From Branchiostoma lanceolatum (Eukaryota; Chordata; Leptocardii; Amphioxiformes; Branchiostomatidae): DNA of 64,000 nucleotides. Each line of letters opens with the position of its first letter. Within the stretch, counting starts at the first letter, position 1. The position numbers were made by a program, and so were the translations under genes. The stretch spans positions 29,701,193 to 29,765,192 of the forward strand of contig NC_089723.1 in assembly GCF_035083965.1 (NCBI RefSeq), written 5' to 3'. This document shows positions 45,201 through 60,200 of the stretch, one piece after another. The notes below the pieces were generated by a model. It searched no databases, was not told the DNA's origin, and saw only the letters and a list, made by a program, of their open reading frames with translations.

Positions 45201-48200
45201 ACTTTATTCGAGACAATACGGTACTTTATTTTGTTTTGTGGCTACATTATTGCAACACGTTTGTCCTTGAGTTGTGTAATATTGTTCTCATCAAATGGTA
45301 ATTACTTATAAATTACATTTGTATCAGGTTTTGATTGTGAGAGAATATATATGGTACAGAAGCTCATGTTTTTGTAAGACTGTTATTCTTTATAACGTAT
45401 ATGGACAGAAAACAGAAGTTGATTTTAGCTGATATATATATATATATATATCATATACAACAATGCCTATCCCTTCCCCTTGTGTTTGGTGTTTTAGTCA
45501 TTAAAGTTATTGTCAGGCACAATATATTCCTATGTACTGATGTTGAAATTCTGATCATCCCTGTCATAGCTGTCATTGCTCATAAAGAGAGATGATTTCT
45601 CTCTGCCTAAGCCTGAAGGCCCGAGAGGCCACAGAGAACCCAGCTGCCATGTTCAATTGTAGAGCATTAACTTGTGTGCATGCATTCTTGTACAATTTCA
45701 AGAGTATCATAACATGTTTTTTTGTGCTGCATGCATGAAAAAATCCAACTTTATTCCTGTTCACTGAAATTTACAATCACAAAGAGTAAAAGTAATTTTC
45801 CTATGTGAAAAAATATGCATAAGTCGTTCGTGCGTATAATGAATAGGGAACAAATACGTTACAAATTACTGCATGCAAAATACTTGGCCTTTCAGCCTTT
45901 AGATCTAGCCTGTGGTTGCTGTACAACATCAAAGTAGTAATTGTTCATTGCAGTGTTAAAGGTTGAATTGAAAATGATTTGTAGTAACTGCCATGTTTAT
46001 TTTAGAATATGCATGGCACCGTTGTTAAGCAGGAAAAATGTGTTAATGAATGAATATTTGGCTTTTGGATTTTATTTTCACATCGCCTTTCATGTGCCCC
46101 TTTCCCTTTCCTTTCAAGAGCCTCTGTCACATTAAATTCAGTTGTATAATTCATTTATGGAAGGCCAGTATGGCAGGAGAAGTGTTTGTTGTCATAATAA
46201 GGTTTTTAGTATGCGCGTACATGTTCCGCCAGTTCAGCCAGGCCTGGAGCTGATTGTCAATATTCCCTAGCACGTTATGGAAGCAGTATTTCTCTTCCAA
46301 GTGGGGGACATGCACAGGAGGAATAATTTTTCTCCACAGAAACAATTTAGATGTATGAAAAATGGAATAATCAATCGATACTGAGAGCAAAAAATGCTTC
46401 TAAAGAAAATATTTACAAAGAAATTCCTACAGAAGAATTTAGGTTTGACGTTGAGACATGAATGCCATGGACCCCTGTTGGGACTTGCTAATGGTTTGAC
46501 CCAGGGATTCTGTTTATACACGATGATCACGTCTTTCACAACCACCACCACCTCCTGCATGAATCCAGTCCCTTGCAACTCCAGCTGAAGCCATCTTGTA
46601 CGATCTCTCCGACAACCTTTACCTGCCAAACTCAGCCTCCAAACAGCCTACAATACCTTCCCAAATAGTCTGTTGAAGCCCAGGAACTTTTGTGAGTCTG
46701 AACTTCCTTGATATGGTCTAACTGTATGTGCGTGTTCTGTCTGTGTTGTCAGTAGAGCCGTTTCAGTTATGTGCATTTTATCATGATAAGTGGTAACCCA
46801 AATGCATGCCTGTAATTTTACACCATCTGCGTAGCCCCTTCTTGTGAGAACTTGGCGTCAGGAAATATGCCTATGCAGTGAATCCCACATCAAAAGCATT
46901 GTAAAATAAGCTTGTAATGTTATTCCTTGCCTGATATACTTTAATTGTAAGTGTATATTTTTTTATATTTTGGTATTCTTAAAGAACATTTTATTGTGGA
47001 TCTTTTACTGGGCATTTATATTTGAGAATCTGCATTTACAGGTACTTTACTAGACTATTCTCTGCTTTTGATTCTTATTTTAAATTTAGTTTATACGAAG
47101 GAAAACACTATAAGCTGTGATATACTGCACATGTACTCTACGTATATTGTATAGTTGAGTGGGGACAGGGCTATTCCCTACCAATATTAACAGTTGTCTG
47201 AGGTAGCAAGGTAGCGTAAAATCCTCAGTTTCATTGACATAAACAATAAGATTTTCATTTGATTGCAGAATCATACAGATTGTCTTGTGTTTTTCAGTGC
47301 GAAAATTGGAAATATAATATCTGCAGGAATAACAACTCTTTTTATGACAGTAGTGATATAAATGTAGACTATGTCTGAGCAAGGAGGTTTGAGTATATGT
47401 GTTAAAAGATGAAATGACGAACATGAAAAGATAAACCATGGATGTGAAAAATAATACCATGGATGTGAAAACAGAACCATGGATGTGAAAAAAGTCAAAC
47501 TCTTTAAAGCCTTGCCACATGTACTATCATGATACTCAATATGCATAATTAATAGAGTAGCAAAGCTATTCAGAATACCTGTCATTCTTTGCAACAAGCA
47601 ATAAATCAGCATAGGGATAACAACAAAGGCTGTATTAGCCAGTGTTATTCTCGTCTCTTTGCTGGGAAAGAATTTAGAATCTTGGCCAGTCACCAATTTG
47701 AGTTCTTGGTTGTCAAATGTACTGTATCAATGTATGATCTTCGGTATGCATCAAGTACAAAATTGAATGTTTGAAACCTGTCAGTTCAGGGAAGGCATAG
47801 GGTTCATTCTCTTTAAAATTCTTTCAGCTGTTACTGGGTTCCATCCAAATTCCATGGAATTCGTAATCCTACAGTATTGACTTGTGGCTTCTGTGGTAGT
47901 ACTGGTATTTGGGTCTACATGTAGTATGATATACCACAGGATGTTTAAGCATGTTTCTTTAAGTTATTAATATCCCTCCCTATGCATTGTATAGTGGACA
48001 AGGAGAATACATTAATCATATATATATATCATACATGTATGTATACTTTTTCTTTCGCTTCCAAATTCGATTTATACATCTTCGTTGCACATACTGTTGT
48101 GAAAGGTACAAAAATGCACATGTACATACATGTACGTGTGCCCAATGTAAACATCATGCTACAGGTATATACATGAAGTATTTATTGCATCTTTTAAGAG

Positions 48201-51200
48201 CATATACATGGCTCTTCGATTAAGTGCTTCTTCCTGGTAGATTCAGTAATAACATATTAGGTGTTCTTCTTGTATCCAATGGTGTTCTTTCCATGACCAT
48301 ATATAGTATGGAATAAATACACCCCAGCCTGTCATTAACAGTAGGTTGAAACTGACGTCACTCCACGCAGAGTTATAATCAATCAGGTGTCCTGAGTTTG
48401 GAGCGTTCCATTTTGAGATATACATCAAAAGATTAATTAGCAACTAAATATAGAAACAACGTGTTTATCCTTATAGCCAGATATAAATACGAAAGGCGAA
48501 TATTTGTCCAGGTTGATGCCAGGTTTGTGGTAAGGAGGTTCATGGTGAAATTTTTCCTGTTTTTTAGTTATGCAGCAATTTGTGCTTGATTTGCCAATTC
48601 CCGCAGTATGTTTCCTAGACTGACTACTGTAAAGTCACTAATGAAGCTTTGCTAGTCATCGTTCATACAGATCAGATAATTTTCTTAATTTTTTCCTGTT
48701 TTTTTTTTTTCAATTGTTGAGTGGATTGAAGGAAATTGCATGCATGCTTTCAGTAGAAATTGGAAAAAGTGACTTTTTTGGACAGGATTTTATGTATTAC
48801 CAATTGAAAGCATTTATGTCTCTGTAGACATTTTTGAAAATGGTAGCATGATCCCATGTAACATTATCTTGAACCTCCTTAAGTTTGAAACTTGTGTCTT
48901 GAAACAACAGCTGTCACGCAAGTATGATTCCTTCCGTTGCATGCAGTTTGTGGACCACATTTTCTCAAGGTATGGTTCAAGAAGCAAACAAACAAACAAA
49001 CAAACGTTACTGCAGTAAAACATTGCGTTTTACGATATTCAACCTCCATGATTTAATCACGAATGAAGGTATTGTTTTCTTTGACTGTGTGTGTGTTAAT
49101 GTGAGTATGTGTGTGTGTTCAAGAATTTGAAGCTATTGATGGATTGTGATAATATTTGCCATGGTTCACATTCATTGAACGAGTTCTTAGTTAGTTAGAG
49201 ATGTTAGAATTCTGTGACATGCGTACATGCAAGCCACATGTTAAGTGTATTTCATACTTAGAAAAACACCACACGGACAGTCATTTGTATCTCGTGGGAA
49301 AACTTCCAACTCATTGCCTAACTATAACGACAAGTTCTTTCTGTCTTTCAGGGTGGCTTTGTGTAGTCTTTTCTGTTATTGAGACTCTAACCCCCAGTTG
49401 TAAGTGACAGATGGTGGTTGGAATAAAGTACAATGTAGAGCATTGGTGTCCTGAATAGCTGTTACTAGTGTTAGTGATCTAAACTACATGTACTCTTCCT
49501 GGAGGCCTTATGAAAATTGAAAGTTCAAGGGATACATTTGTACTTTATTTATAACATACAGGAGTGTCACTAATTGTACAATTAGCCATGCAATGTTAAA
49601 CCCCTCCTAAGTATAACGGTGAATACAAATGTATGTGGGTTTCGCTGAGTAACTGTGCATGGTAGATGTAGACTAGTTTTTTGTTCGTTTGCCTGGTTTT
49701 CCACAAGGCACTGCACGGAAGTTTTGTACATTTTTGTACAAGCTGTGTAAGACCAGACTGGTAGGTTTGATCCATGCACACTGGGAAGGACCCTTACTCT
49801 TATCAATAAGTGTGGTGGGTTCTTTAATATGCGCAAGGTGAGGCTCTTCTCAATATTACAGGACCTGAAGAAATACAGTACTCATTTTCAAGTGAGTTAA
49901 TGTCTAATGTGTTTAAAAGGTGTCTTTCCCAGGGGCACAACTTTGGGACCGGGTTCAAACCCATAACTGTTACCGTAACCACTAGACCACCATGTTACCA
50001 AATTTGACATATTGTTGAATGTGTATTTCAGGTGAGGAGGCCCCATCTTCCTCGTCCTCGCAGAGTGTGGTGTCGCCGGACCCGACGGGGCAGCAGAGTC
50101 GCAAGAGGAAGCAAGGCATGAAGGAGTGAGTACTGTGTACCCACATGTCTGTCAGTCTGGGATACACACACTTTCTCTCCTCCTACAGATACAGGTAGAA
50201 GATGGAATGCACGCACAAGATGAAAACTGTAAAATACACTGTCTTAGACAAAAGAAGGAATGCACATACAAGATGAAAACACTAGAATACACATTGTACC
50301 TATAGATGTTAACAACTGTTGAGCCTATCCAAAAAATAGCTTGTTGTAGCTGCAGAATATACTTTTAGTGTTAGCCACTTCCATGTACATTTATACACAA
50401 AGCTGCCTGAGGTACTTCAAGAAAGGCCTGGAATAGTGAGAATGTGCCCAAGCTTTGTTTTAGGTAATGCACGTATGTACGATGAGACAAGATTTAGGAA
50501 CAGTGTTCTCGCCAGCCTGAAATTTTTACCCGTCATTTCAATTTTGCTTCAGGGAAGAACATATCGAGCCCCGAAGGCGCGAGGCGTCGCGCCGGAGGCG
50601 TGACCATGATAGGGGGGTCCGGGGGTATTCTCCCCCTGAAAATTTTGGAATCTAGACCCTCTGAAACGCTATTTCCTGCATTCTGAGGGGCAAATTTCTT
50701 GGTAGAATAAGCTTAGTTTAATGACATCTCTTTCGATGAAAAATTACACAAGGGTTTCAGGCTTAATTTTGGGGGGAGGCGTGCCGTCATCGCGGTAAGA
50801 TCGAATGTTCACACACAAGCTACATTTCTATGTTGTATACAATCGGCAAAGAAAACAAAATCAAGCACAACAAAACTTTATTACGTATCTACGACCTACC
50901 AAAAATACACACAGAATAAGTCGGCAAAAATAAAATTTTTCAACACTTGTCCCGTATGCTCCCTGTAATTATTGAACATAATGAGGAATTTGACACCCTA
51001 CTTTGAGAAAGAACGCCATAAAGACATCCATTTTTTTTCTCCCATGTTTTCCACGATTAATTTCTCTGGTAACTGCACTGAATGTCTTCAAAAGTTGTTG
51101 ATTCAAGCCTTCCAACAGCCGCTTCGTCGTGCGATCCATGCGATCCCCGCCAATGAGTAGCGAGACTCGCATGTCATTGGTCGGTTTTTCTTGACGCGAC

Positions 51201-54200
51201 GGAGACGACGCACTGTGATTGGTGGAATAGAATATCTGACGCCTGTTTACCATTTCTTACGGGTAGAAAGCGCATGCAACTCAGCCGCCGCGGCTTAAAA
51301 CTTTAATAATGTTTTACAGATTACAGAAAGCCTGATAGCTATAGGAATATTTCTGAATTTTTAGGCTTCTTTGATAACAATAACTGACGGTGAACCATGA
51401 GGGACAAAACAGAAATAAACGTCAGCCCGATGCGACCAGCCAAAACTGTGGGGAGGGTGGCGCATGACGCCGAGTTTTCGGCGGCCACCAAATATCCACC
51501 ACGGCGCTCTTTCTGTGTGGCTGGGGTTGTCGCCGGCGGGCATTAGAAATGATCTAGATCGCCCTCGTTGCGAACTTCCGGTGATCCTCTGGAGTTTTTG
51601 CAAAATTCTAAACTCTGTCTAAATATCTTTACACACCGATTTTTGTCCATTAAAAATGACGGGTTGGGCAAAAATTTTGCCCGTCATGCGCGACAAAAAC
51701 CCGTCAAATGACGGGAGGACGGGCGCTGGCGAGAACACTGTGTAGGAATGACCAATATCAACATTCAGAAGACAGGAGTTGCGGTCATCATGTATCTGTC
51801 ACGTACATGCTGAATTCAGAAGTCAATTGTTACCCATGCTTGGCTTGAAATGTAGGTAGCTCTTAATATGTGTGTTTCTGTGTCTGTGTTTGTGTGTGTA
51901 TGCCGTGTGTGTTGTTGCATGCCTCTCACAGTCAAAGACCCCGTTCACACTCATTTTTTTCAATCGCGATTGAAGTATAATCGCGATTGTTCGATCCGAT
52001 CGCGATTGAACGCAAAGAAACTTTTGCGTTCACACTGCTTTTGGCCAAGTGGATTAAAGTATGCCGTGATCCGATCGCGATTGAAGCACGATTGAAGCAT
52101 GCTATCGGCGATCATCTGGTAAATGTTGTTGTTGTCCTTGTTTTGTGTCTATTTTTCCGCTAGACATTGTCACTTGGTGCGGTAAATGTCCCTCTTTCGG
52201 TGACATTTCCCCAGTTTGGCCTGCACCTCCTCTCTCCCCCAGATTGCGATGAGGACCCTGGTCTCCTCATCGCGCCATCTGCCACCAACTGAAGTTGCTG
52301 ACGGAGTTTTATTCTTCTTCTTGGGCATTGTTGACGATGAAAAGTTGTTGTTGTTGTTGTTGTAAAAGAGCGATCTGACGTGCAGATTGGGTTTGTTTTC
52401 CCGCGCGATGCGAACTATGACCCCACGTACCCGCATGTATGACCTCCCACCCCCGGAACCAGCCGAAATCTCCGCCGATCGCGATGGAATGAATCGTAGT
52501 TGTGTTCACACTCAAAATTTGATAGGATTGGATTGGATCCGATCGCGATTAATCCAATCAAACTACCTCCGGAGGTAGTTACAATCCAATCGCGACTGGA
52601 TCGTTTTGGATCGTTCCAATCGCGATTGGGAGCGTTCACACTGAAAAAATCAATCGCGATCGGATCGATTCAATCGCGATTATACTTCAATCGCGATTGA
52701 AAAAAATGAGTGTGAACGGGGTCAAAATTTAAATGTGATGCGTGTGGAGAAAAAGGCAGTAGGTTAGCCAGATAATGTTTCCTCATGAGCATGTCCGTTG
52801 TGATTGGTGGATTTCTTACCAGAACAAGACATTTTGCTGGTGGATGTATATTCTTGCTTTCCCAAAGCATATTGGAGTACATGTATTTTGAATCATTTTC
52901 ACTCATTCAAAACATATTCTTCCACTATACACGGTATCGCTGAAATTTGTTTGCCAGATCGAAACAGTTGCTATATACTATGTAGATTTATATGTACATG
53001 CAGCAGCTACATGTAAGCTTCATTTTACCAGAATTTAGGTGGATACCTCACCCAAAGGTAAGTATTTTAGTAAAAACATTGTTAGGCAAACCGTAAATTA
53101 ATAGACATATTAGATAATGTAATATTTCTCAGCTATTAGAGCCTCATAAGTCATAACTTTTGAAAACAGTATAAAAATCTGAGTGATATATTGTGATATG
53201 TTACAGTAACGGCATAACTTATAACTTAAAGGTTAAGAGAAATGGTTCTCGTTAACTTTATAATTAGGTATTGGCAGCTAAAAACCCCTTTATTGTGGAC
53301 CCTGCTGTACCTAAGTAGGCAGGTTTATGCCCAGCCATGTCCTGTAAGGTATGATGGATAGGCAGGCCTACCGACTGTGACCTCTCTTATACCAGGGGTC
53401 ACAAGAAACTGCGGCATTGACCGTTTTTCACACAATGGTCACGGAAGAAAGTTTTCAAAAAATCGTTAAACCTGATGATGACTGTAGTTTGCCAGGCTGT
53501 GAAGTGTCTACACGGGTAATAGAAGTTTGATCTATGGCTAAGCCTTTTACCCTACAGGCCATTCTGCACAAATTTTATCCTCCTCATACTTGTAATTTTG
53601 TATACCTAGTATTCTCTTTCGTTAGATTTGCTCAAGGACACTACCTGTTCTATAGGCAAGAGGTTAGTCAATAGCAACCCCCCCTAGGCCATTGTCAAAA
53701 TATGTACTTGTAGTTGTACTTGTGGCTTGAAAAACCAAGCTTCAATTATAGCTTTTTTGTAAAATGTTCTTTTATCCAATGTGTTAGCTGTTATAGCATT
53801 AGTGTACATGTACTTGGCTAGAGCAGTTTTCTCTGTTGTAGTGCATCTTGACCATTAATGAACTTTAAACCACTACAAGTATAACACAAGCCAACATACC
53901 TTTCCCTATGAGGTCTCGGGAGTTGTTATACTAGCTTTTGGTACCATACATGCAGGAAAGAAGGGTTAGTACTACTGTAACAGTAGTACTACTATTAATA
54001 CTACTCATTGACAATTATTGTTGATGGCAGGGAAATTATATGAAGTTACAAATTTAAAATGTTTTACATACAATGTACAGTAGGTTTACATGAACGGAGA
54101 TTAGCAATAACAAGTACATTGTAATTATCAAGCTGTCTAACGAGCCTTATTGTTTTCTATGTCATGACATGTATGCAAATTTATTTCAGCTTCCAGAAAC

Positions 54201-57200
54201 TGCCGAAGGAACTTTCTGTAGCAAGCATGGGGGGGGGGGGTATTATCCTTGATATGGCTTTTAATTTCAACATGGCAAGACTGCAAAATAGATATTATCC
54301 AGACAACTGAAGTTTCCATGGGAAAGAATTTTCCAAAACCCAACCTTAGATCCCCAAAATAAAGAAGAAGGAAAACATGATACTTTTGAGCTGAGTTGTA
54401 GCCTACAAATTTGTCAATGAATTAATGAACTTTATTGTATAACAGTGGTACAAGGAACAAAGTATGGCAAAGTAACAATTCTAAGAGATAACTCTAATAT
54501 ACATTTTTTTATGGAAACACTAATTGTAATTACTTAGTAACGAAGGGGAAGTACTAATCAGGCTAACTTAAAGTAAATTTTTTCACATTATCAGAATTAT
54601 TTCCGTACGTTTTGACCCCGTTTCTTTGCGACCTTTTCATTTGACCTACGGTTATTTCTTATTTTGCAGGGGAGAGTTTGATGACGATGATTACAGCCAG
54701 GGTGGGTCACACTCACAGGGCACCAAGTATGCCAGGTGAGGTCAAAGGTTGAAGGTCACCTCTTTTGGTAAAGCACAAAGCCGTCAAGCTTCTGTATAGT
54801 ACTTGTTTTTCTCTTCCAAACCTCACCTGATCAGAGCAACCATCAAGTGTCTCTGTACAAAGTGGCTTCTCGGTGTGCTTTTAAATGTACTTTTGCACCG
54901 CTTCAGCCGAGCAAAAGTTGGACATCTTCTTTCCACAACCGTGATTTTCTTATCTCTACTCCTCTCTGAACTTTCCTCCTTGACCTTGCAGAAGAAAAGT
55001 GGTAACTGTGAATGTGGCTCTTCCTTGTCTCGCTCTCTGGCACAATTCTTTCTCTTGACTTCACTTAAGACGCACAGAAGGTGCAACGTTGCATGTTGCA
55101 TTTTTGGTGGACTTTGAGTAGCTAGAGTAAACCTTTGAATGTTTCCAAGACATAAACGGGCTTGCAGAGCTATATGTATAATGTTGCCTGTTTAAATCTT
55201 CAAATAATTGTATGCATGAGAAATGGCAATGTCGAATCAAATTCTTGATTGCAATTAGTGGCAACTTGATAGTATGTATTCAATGTTCTGAGGAACAGAA
55301 TTTACATTGTGCACCCTTGACTGATGTGCAACATTTCTTATGCAAACAACCAGTTTAACACTAATCTAATCTTATATAAACCTCTGCATTTTCTACTTGC
55401 CAGTTTCAATAGCACTACTATCCTTGTGTCTCATTACTATACTACATGTATGTACTAGTTTAACATCTACCGGTAAACATATTTAATTGCATACCCCATC
55501 TTAATCTCTGCTCTGTGGCTTGCTTGCTGGTGTGGTCATCTCTCACTTCTTGGTGTTAGGTGTTAGATAGTCTCGTCTATATACGGTACGTGTATGTTAA
55601 GCTTTTAAAAACAATGTGATCAACTTTGTGTGTGGTTGCAATATCAGTTTCCACATTCTGATCTTAATTTTTGGTACAGAGAGATTACTTTTACTTTGCA
55701 GTGTTGTCAAAGTTTTCTTGAAAAATATTAGCTTCTTTGATTTTTTTTCCAAATCAACATTGAGAAGAAAAACAGGTGTATAATGTTTAAGTTTGGGTTT
55801 GAGGGAGTTTGAAGTCTTTCCATTATGGAAATTGTGATTTGAAAGGTTTTTCAATCAGCTAGAGAATGCCTGAAGAGAATTAAAGTCTTCAGGAACAGAA
55901 AACTAGAAACAAATAATGTCACAAAGCTCCGTCAGATAAAACTCTTTTTTTTTGTCATCTCAAATTTTACCACAGTGAAATACATGTAGTGTGTGATGTT
56001 GAATTTTATACAAAGGATGCTTTGAACATTTGGCTCTTTAATGTCACATATGCTTCTCTACATGCTGAATCATCAAATGCTGTCTGTACTATATCCAACA
56101 ATTCAACAAAAAGCACATTGTATTCTGTTACAGTATCAAAAACTTGTTTTTCTGCTAACGAAAAATGTAATTTGAAATCTACCAGTACTGCATAACACTC
56201 ACAGAAATTTGATATGAGGTTATGTTAACATTACGTTTTTAGTAACACTAAGCCTACAATCATGTAGTTCTTTATTCAGCACTTTTCTTCTATGCTGCAA
56301 CATCCAGTGACCAATGACATCGAATGTATCACCCTGAACAGACTTAAGTACAAGGACATTCAAGTTTATACAGATTTAAAGCCTCTTTGTTAACAGCATG
56401 TTATTTGTCTTTGCCTTTGACTAACCTTTCTGTCAGAAATATATTTGGTGCTCACTGCTCAGGAGCATGAATGAATGGTCACTGTATCTTGCGCCATAGT
56501 TTAGATCATTCACGGAAAGGTTCAAGAGCCACATTCAGAAATGTTCTTGTTTTGGCTTACGCTTTGTTGGACACTAAGTTTCTTTGATGAAAAAGAAAAA
56601 CAGCAGCCGGACAAACTGCATCCCTACAAAAAGGCAAACGTTGGGCCGTGGTCTTGGTTCAGGCTGATTCTTGATTGTTGCTCCTTTGTCAGGCGCGATG
56701 GTTGTGAGAAAGGCGAGAACGATAAGGAAAGGTTCGCAAGGTGGGTCAGACCTGTGGGCGCCACGCAGCAGCCCATTCTTTGGTTCCTTCTTTCCTTCTC
56801 ATTTCTTTTCTCTTTCGTTCACTCTGTTGCTTGTGTGATCTTGTTCACTTTGCTTGCTAAAAACTCTGCATAATTCAGTCAAAACTTAACATGATAACTT
56901 AGCTGTAGAGCACTGTAAAGCTTGCTTAAGCTCTAATAAGCTGTAGATCTGTCCCTTCGCTCTGTATCTCCAAGGCTTAGGCTCTCTGCACTGTACTTAC
57001 CCTCCGCCTTTGACAGTTTGATTGACACTTCACCTTCAACTCAAAATCTTTCATCTGCTCTCCAGGAATCTCTATTATCATAAGTTATGCTGGATTGATT
57101 TTGATGATATTCTGCATAAGGTGATAATGAACTTGACAAGCATTGTGATATGTCGGATTTATGTCAAGTGTTTTAACCACAGTGGTGATACTTTGATTAC

Positions 57201-60200
57201 AGGGAATGCACAATATGTTGCAAATGTCACTTACAATGTCTGACCAACGCATTGGTGTTAACATTTGATTCTATCAACAGTGAACAGTTCCCAAACTTCC
57301 CATGATTATGCAATTGTGCTTAACTTTGTTTCTTAGCAGATCATACAGATGGTGCTGTAAGAGTAGTGAGCAGTGTTGTTCTGTAATTACAAACTCTTTA
57401 GAACTTACCAACCAAAAGAGGATGAATGACCAATTCCAGATCCTAGATTTGTCAATATTGTGTATGTAGCCAAATTGTAGATAGCAAAATGTGTGTAGTC
57501 TTTGCCAAAGTTGTATGTTTTTTTAAATATATACATGTAAATCAAAGCAGTGGTATTATTATTTGTACTGTAGTGTATACATGTACTGCCTTATGTTGTG
57601 GTCACTACATGAAGAGATCACTCTATTACAGCATAAGTCTTTACATTGGACACATTCATACAGTCACATTCGTTGTACAATTTGTTGTTGTTGTACATGT
57701 ACATTTTGTACTGTTGCAATATTGGCAATGACAGAACTTACCGTCAACAACCTTTTCTGTCACATGACTGCTGAATTTGTACGACACATGTACATCTTGT
57801 AAACACATCATCACATGTGATCAGGACCTCACAAAAATGTACAAAAATGTAGGTTGAGAAACTTGGCATGTATATGAACGTCATGTATGGGTAAGAGAGT
57901 GATTGAAGGACTGAGATTAGTGGGAATGAACCGTCAACCTTTGGATTAGTGTCAAATGAAAGTTTCACATGCTTCTGTAACAGGAAGCTATATCGTACAA
58001 ATGTATATGACTTACCTTCTTCTAAAAAGGAACATTTTCTGTTATGATACTAACATTTTTATAACCCTAGTGACGTGTACAAACTATAACTACAATATAA
58101 TAATCTCTTCTAAAGGCAACCTGAACACAAGACAACCCTTTGTTTCAAACTTTGTAGTGGAAGAAGTGTATTTCTTGTCTCTTGCAGAGAAAACCACAGC
58201 GAGATTGAGCGACGCAGGCGTAACAAGATGACAGCGTACATCGCTGAGCTGTCGGACATGGTTCCCACGTGCAGCGCCCTGGCACGGAAACCCGACAAGC
58301 TGACAATCCTGCGTATGGCTGTGTCACACATGAAGTCCCTCAGAGGTGAGTATGGTGTTGGGGCATGTGTACTCTTACTAGCTAATGACAGGGCTCGAGA
58401 TTCATTTTGGGGAATAGGTGCACTGGTGCTCCTAACCTAAATATTTAGTGGCACCGAACAAATTTTTGGGTGCACAACATACATGTAAAATAAAGTAGAC
58501 TGTCAGCTTAACATATTGACCAATCCTGCTGCCTTAAGAATCTGTAATTCTATAGCTCACTTCAAAATTTTAAACAAGTAGTACATCAAAGTTCAACAAA
58601 GTTTTTATTACTTTTTCTGACTCTTAAATTTGAAGAATATTCTGAAGACTAGACAAGTGTACAATTATAGTACCTTTACCCTATAGCCTACAAAAATATC
58701 TAGGTGCACTGGTGCACCCACAGTTGAAAATTAGATGCACAGCTCCAGTTTTAGGTTCATGAAAGTGCACATGCACCCAGTATTTCGAGCCCTGAATGAT
58801 ATATTCATTTTGTGATTGAATCATAAATTAAAGGATTTCTTGTTGCGACTTATAGCAGGGAAAGTACTTGAAAACAGTGACTTTGTATGTTTTGTGTTTC
58901 TGCCAGGAACAGGTAACACCAGTACTGAGGGGACCTACAAGCCCTCCTTCCTCACCGACCAGGAGCTCAAGCACCTTATACTGGAGGTAAGGGAAATGTC
59001 TCACTCACCTTCCATCATCACTGTAACAGGTACTCGTAGGTGCTGACGATGTTGGTGTCCTATTTGCATTTCAATGAATTTTACTTCAAGTGTATTTTTG
59101 TGTTTTATTGATACTGTTGTTGATAAGTCTTCTGAGTTCTGGCATTGTCTTCTTTGAGCTATAGACATTCAATAGTGGTTGTTTGAGAGGGCCAGAAGAT
59201 CTTTAAATGTTAATAAAAAGAGCTATGATTCACTGAAATGCAAATAGACACCAACGAAGGAGGTTTGGGGACACCAAAATGGCCGCAGACACATGCAATG
59301 CCATCACGTGAAAAGGCTATTACTAGGAATGACAATCATGTTGCAAAGCTACATCAATACCAATGTGTATCTTTATTTCTCCATTAGTAATAGACTGAGT
59401 ATTGCTGTAAGGATACATCTACATGTAGACCTACATGTACCATACCGATATATTTTATATAGTAGAAGGCATCAGAAAGAGACTTAGTTTGTAAGTGATG
59501 TCTGTGTGTTTTGTAGGCAGCTGATGGTTTCCTGTATGTGTCGGCGTGCGAGACTGGTAGAATCATCTACGTATCAGACTCCGTGGTGCCGGTCCTCAAC
59601 CAATCACAGGTTAGTATCATTTTCTAGCATTGTCCTTAGATACACCCTAATTAATAGACAGGTGCAAGTGCCTATAGTGGAAAATTCAGTCTGCACAAAT
59701 TGTCGTAAAGAGTGTCACCTCTCTCTTATACTTGGAAACAGTCAATAGTAGATGTAGTAAACTTTATTCACAATGTCATGCAAAATAAGTCATCAATTGT
59801 GAAAGGAGTGTTTGCAAAAGTAATGAACAAAATAACTTTTTCCACAACACACCAATGGCCACAGAATAACATTTGTCCTACCGGTATTAGAAGTGATGTG
59901 GTAGAGATTTTGAAACAAACATTTCTTAAATTTACAGTTTAGTATCCTTCTGTTGCAATATGTAACTTTGTGCAACATTTTTCTGAATGTTATAGAAATA
60001 TAGGATATCTTTGAGAGCATAATTGTGCCTACTGCTTTTTATCTTGTACAATATGATATTTTTGTGACTTTTATGATAGTTAAAAAGAGTTCAAAATATT
60101 GCAAGGAAAACTCACTTGATATGTGCAGAATATCTGACTTTGGTGGGTTAATCAATTATCTTCTTCATGACATTTCCAGTCGGACTGGTTTGGGTCGACC

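Larger units (their letters stand above)
39242..50031. other. ARNT intron 1 (10.8 kb)
   Basis: The longest intron seen. It holds TIR elements at 41673, 42545 and 44725 and a SINE at 49755. It also has microsatellites at 45431-45453 (at)n, 48018-48035 (at)n and 48985-49004 (aaac)n, and otherwise unassigned AT-rich DNA. A minus-strand frame at 46267-46629 and others show no domain. Confidence 0.5.
50126..54669. other. ARNT intron 2, other content
   Basis: Besides the hAT and Harbinger elements it has a G10 run at 54231-54240 and no other recognised feature. Confidence 0.45.

Noticed and set aside
46267..46629. 120-residue minus-strand ORF in ARNT intron 1
   Set aside because: No recognisable domain, no splice context; could be an unknown exon but not supportable.
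52309..52370. Poly-Asn run as a real protein feature
   Set aside because: It comes from a (ttg)n microsatellite upstream of the Myb-like Met.
58188..58345. BMAL/ARNTL as identity of the plus-strand gene
   Set aside because: The basic region [18 protein letters not shown] and the PAS-A text match ARNT, not BMAL.
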